From assembly GCA_016256075.1 (NCBI GenBank), contig SDVU01000129.1, forward strand, positions 1 through 19,875: DNA of 19,875 nucleotides, given 5' to 3'. The notes below the pieces were generated by a model. The model was not told the DNA's origin. It saw only the letters and a list, made by a program, of their open reading frames with translations, and did no database searches. This stretch comes from Dictyocoela muelleri. Its lineage: Eukaryota; Microsporidia. Both the position numbers and the translations under genes were made by a program. Positions 18,244-19,875 of this stretch are shown here, in pieces (positions within the stretch are counted from its first letter, which is position 1; every line of letters begins with the position of its first letter).

Positions 18244-18560
18244 TTTTTTTGGAAAATGCCTAAAAAAACCAGAAAAAATGCCTTCGGGATTTTTTTCGGA
18301 CTGCCGTCGTTTAAAAGATATCACATTAAAAAAACCAGGAGACAATATTACTATAGAAATGGGATTCTCATAAATAAAACAAGTTTCGATTTATAAGTTT
18401 ATTTAATTTATAAATTTTAAAGGTCTGTTAATTATGGTTAACACTATATATAATATTTTTACATTTTTCATTATATTTTTTTTTAACTTTAAATTTTTCA
18501 CAATTTTATAATCTATAATTTTTAAAATTTAATTTTTATATTTAAATTTGATAATTAAGG

Positions 18561-18650
18561 GCAGTGTAGTGATATTAAGTTGAGCATTTTACCGGGCTGA
18601 CCTAGATAATTCAAGACCTTTTCATGAATACTTAGTTTCACTACTGCTGT
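18561..18650. repeat. Short inverted repeat, ~90 bp
   Basis: GCAGTGTAGTGATATTAAGT at the left pairs with ACTTAGTTTCACTACTGC at the right, with a 2-base gap and a few mismatches. Between them is a somewhat GC-richer segment (CCGGGCTGACCTAG). It could be a tiny MITE or a hairpin RNA, but nothing confirms either. Confidence 0.45.
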
Positions 18651-18806
18651 GCCAGATGCGTCACTGAATTCATTCCAATTCTGGGAAGATGTCTTATCTT
18701 TACAATAATATTAGGCCTGGTCTTAATTAGGTATAATAACTTAAACAACTGGATTTTACTACTATAGTTATTGTCAGCATAAATAACTATAATTTATTTA
18801 AGAAAC

Positions 18807-18882
18807 CTCTGTGTAATTCGAACCTCGATACTCAAATGTACAATTAAGAGTGTAAACTATTATGGTATCTGACATAGATCAC
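18807..18882 (-). other. tRNA-like unit, left copy (76 nt)
   Basis: On the minus strand the unit ends with GAGGTTCGAATTACACAGAG, containing a near-consensus Pol III B box (GGTTCGAATT against GGTTCGANTCC). ACTCTTAATT in the middle resembles a tRNA-Lys CTT anticodon loop, and TACA...TGTA can pair around it. The length is right for a tRNA, but the D-arm and T-stem pair poorly. About 75 percent of bases match the copy at 19653-19727. It is probably a tRNA-derived repeat (SINE-like) or a decayed tRNA. Confidence 0.5.
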
Positions 18883-18888
18883 GAGCCA

Positions 18889-18914
18889 CATCAAATCACC
18901 GCGGCGAGTTGATG
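18889..18914. repeat. GAGTTGAT hairpin, left arm
   Basis: CATCAAATCACCGCGGCGAG followed by TTGATG forms a near-perfect palindrome. It is the outer tip of the left arm of the inverted-repeat element and has the same core as the hairpins at 6179, 19556 and 19620. A diverged second copy follows at about 18953-18980. Confidence 0.6.
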
Positions 18915-19555
18915 CACCGCTCAAATATTGACAAAAATTCTTTTTTTCGCATAAACTCGCATAGAGGCAAGATGATGGATATTTTCATTATTTAAAATAA
19001 TTAAATGCCATCCATAAAATCGAACCATAGATTAATTCATCACTTAATTGACCGTTAGAAAAATTAAATTCAAAATATTATTGCCTTTAATATATTTTTA
19101 TTAATTTTATATGTTTTTATTATTAAAAGCTAGAATTAAGAGATTGGGTAATAATCCGCCTTATAAACAAATAAATTATTAAAAAGTAAACTTTTATAAA
19201 ATATATTCTTTAATTGAATAGATTTTTATAAGAATATTTATTTGCTGGCAAGAAAAGAGTATAAATGGATAGAATAGGATGAAAATAGTAATTGATAAAT
19301 AATAAAATCTTACTCGCATAATTTTTTAATTTAAATTACTTTAATATATAAATTTAAAATTAATAAAAATGTATTTTTATTGTAATAATATTTAAAATGT
19401 AATTCCACAGTCCAGTCAATTAAGTGATGAATTAATTTAAGGTTCGATTTTCAGATTGACATATGCGATATTTAAGAAATTTTTACGATATGCATATATC
19501 GTGCATGTTGTGCACAGCACGCGATATATTATATTTTAAACAATAAAAATACCAT

Positions 19556-19582
19556 ATCAACTCACCTACGCGGTGAGTTGAT
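19556..19582. repeat. GAGTTGAT hairpin, inner copy of right arm
   Basis: ATCAACTCAC and GTGAGTTGAT pair perfectly over 10 bp around a 7-base loop CTACGCG. This is the best preserved member of the hairpin family in the window. Confidence 0.7.
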
Positions 19583-19619
19583 TCAAAAAAAGTAATTTTT
19601 GCCAATATTAGATCAGTAC

Positions 19620-19643
19620 ATCAACTTATCGCGGGGAGTTGAT
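19620..19643. repeat. GAGTTGAT hairpin, outer copy of right arm
   Basis: ATCAACT and AGTTGAT pair around TATCGCGGGG. It is the outer tip of the right arm and the inverted partner of 18889-18914. Confidence 0.6.
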
Positions 19644-19652
19644 TCACACCGT

Positions 19653-19727
19653 CTCTGTGGGATTCGAACCTCGATACCATAAAGTTACATTCAAGAGTGT
19701 TAACTATAGGCTTCTGGCACAGATTAC
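19653..19727 (-). other. tRNA-like unit, right copy (75 nt)
   Basis: On the minus strand it contains the exact Pol III B box GGTTCGAATCC, and a CTCTTGA block at the anticodon position with T-C-T-T as in tRNA-Lys CTT. TCTGTG near the 5' end can pair with CACAGA near the 3' end as a 6-bp acceptor-like stem. The T-stem itself has only about two pairs and the segment between anticodon and T-loop is long. A functional tRNA is unlikely. It has the same orientation as the copy at 18807, so the two are direct repeats. Confidence 0.5.
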
Positions 19728-19800
19728 ACTTACTTACAAAAACATCGCTCGATTTGAGTGGAAAATCGAGAAATTAGAATAAATTGGCAAAAGTTAAATA

Positions 19801-19860
19801 TACGGTCGGAGGGAAAATTATACGGTCGGAGGGAAAATTATACGGTCGGAGGGAAAATTT
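19801..19860. repeat. Tandem repeat, 3 x 20 bp
   Basis: The unit TACGGTCGGAGGGAAAATTA occurs three times head to tail. The first two copies are identical and the third differs at its last base. It is purine- and GC-rich compared with its surroundings and lies 15 bp from the window edge, so its true extent may be cut off by nothing more than the end of the sequence. Confidence 0.9.
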
Positions 19861-19875
19861 AGTAAAAGTTAATGA

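Larger units (their letters stand above)
17546..18800. other. AT-rich stretch with inverted repeats, no gene
   Basis: No coding region is recognised. The stretch holds two inverted-repeat pairs, listed separately (17588-18243 and 18561-18650). The rest is AT-rich sequence, including GC-richer bits near 18275-18310 (GCCTTCGGG, CGGACTGCCGTCG) that match nothing I know. Confidence 0.5.
18889..19643. mobile_element. Long inverted-repeat element made of GAGTTGAT hairpins
   Basis: The left arm, about 18889-19115, is homologous to the minus strand of the right arm, about 19345-19643. Shared blocks in order are ATCAA-TC-CCGCG-AGTTGATG, ATATTG-CAAAAATT-TTTTTT, a second hairpin, TATTT-ATT-TTTAAAATA, AATCGAACC-TA-ATTAATTCA with TCACTTAATTGAC, and a TTTTTATTAATTTTA block. 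The arms therefore exceed 200 bp. The middle (about 19116-19344) is AT-rich with no gene. The right arm also contains an imperfect palindrome ATATATCGTGCATG.../CGCGATATAT near 19490. The two tRNA-like units lie just outside the arms. Confidence 0.7.

Noticed and set aside
18142-18345. Minus-strand open frame of 67 codons, rich in Phe and Lys
   Set aside because: It overlaps the right arm of an inverted repeat, has no recognisable domain and its composition follows the AT-rich background.
18807-19727. Two functional tRNA-Lys genes
   Set aside because: The B box and anticodon-like loop fit, but the T-stem has only about two pairs, the D-arm does not fold and the two copies differ at about a quarter of positions. 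Tagged as tRNA-like repeats instead.

Overview
The window is very AT-rich, with long A/T homopolymer tracts, and holds no intact host gene. The only host-like locus is a decayed leucine-rich-repeat (LRR) protein gene with a possible N-terminal signal sequence. Everything else recognisable is mobile DNA: a Ty3/gypsy LTR element, a solo LTR, four Merlin (ISXO2/IS1595-like) transposon copies, one intact pogo/Tigger element, and many inverted-repeat or fold-back sequences. AT richness, decayed LRR proteins and Merlin, pogo and Ty3 elements together suggest a TE-rich, large-genome microsporidian of the Hamiltosporidium or Anncaliia kind. That assignment is an inference from gene families, not a database result.

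Layout. 1-495: low-complexity DNA with a GC-rich island. 496-4770: Ty3/gypsy fossil on the minus strand, with 285/286-bp LTRs and an ATAT target duplication. 4776-6449: AT-rich DNA without genes, with a tRNA A-box-like stretch and a GAGTTGA hairpin. 6450-8971: LRR pseudogene, minus strand. 9211-9380: fold-back. 9831-9985: solo end of a GC-tipped inverted-repeat family. 10395-10935: Merlin pseudogene, minus strand. 10966-11220: solo LTR with ATAT target duplication. 11781-12464: non-autonomous element with both GC-tipped ends. 12561-13135: 5' part of a Merlin copy. 13495-15045: end-to-end Merlin element whose terminal repeats are each a ~270-bp palindrome. 15127-17016: intact pogo/Tigger element in TA. 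17019-17545: 3' part of another Merlin. 17588-18243: weak inverted-repeat element. 18807-19727: two same-strand tRNA-like units flanking a long inverted repeat made of smaller hairpins. 19801-19860: three copies of a 20-bp repeat.

The youngest element is the Tigger, with 27-bp identical terminal repeats, an uninterrupted transposase of about 510 residues and TA on both sides. It lies against older Merlin debris, so the right half reads as nested insertions. The most unusual feature is the Merlin termini: two separate copies begin with GGTA, then a large perfect-to-near-perfect palindrome, then the transposase remnant. The palindromes differ in size and sequence, so the architecture seems conserved more than the bases.
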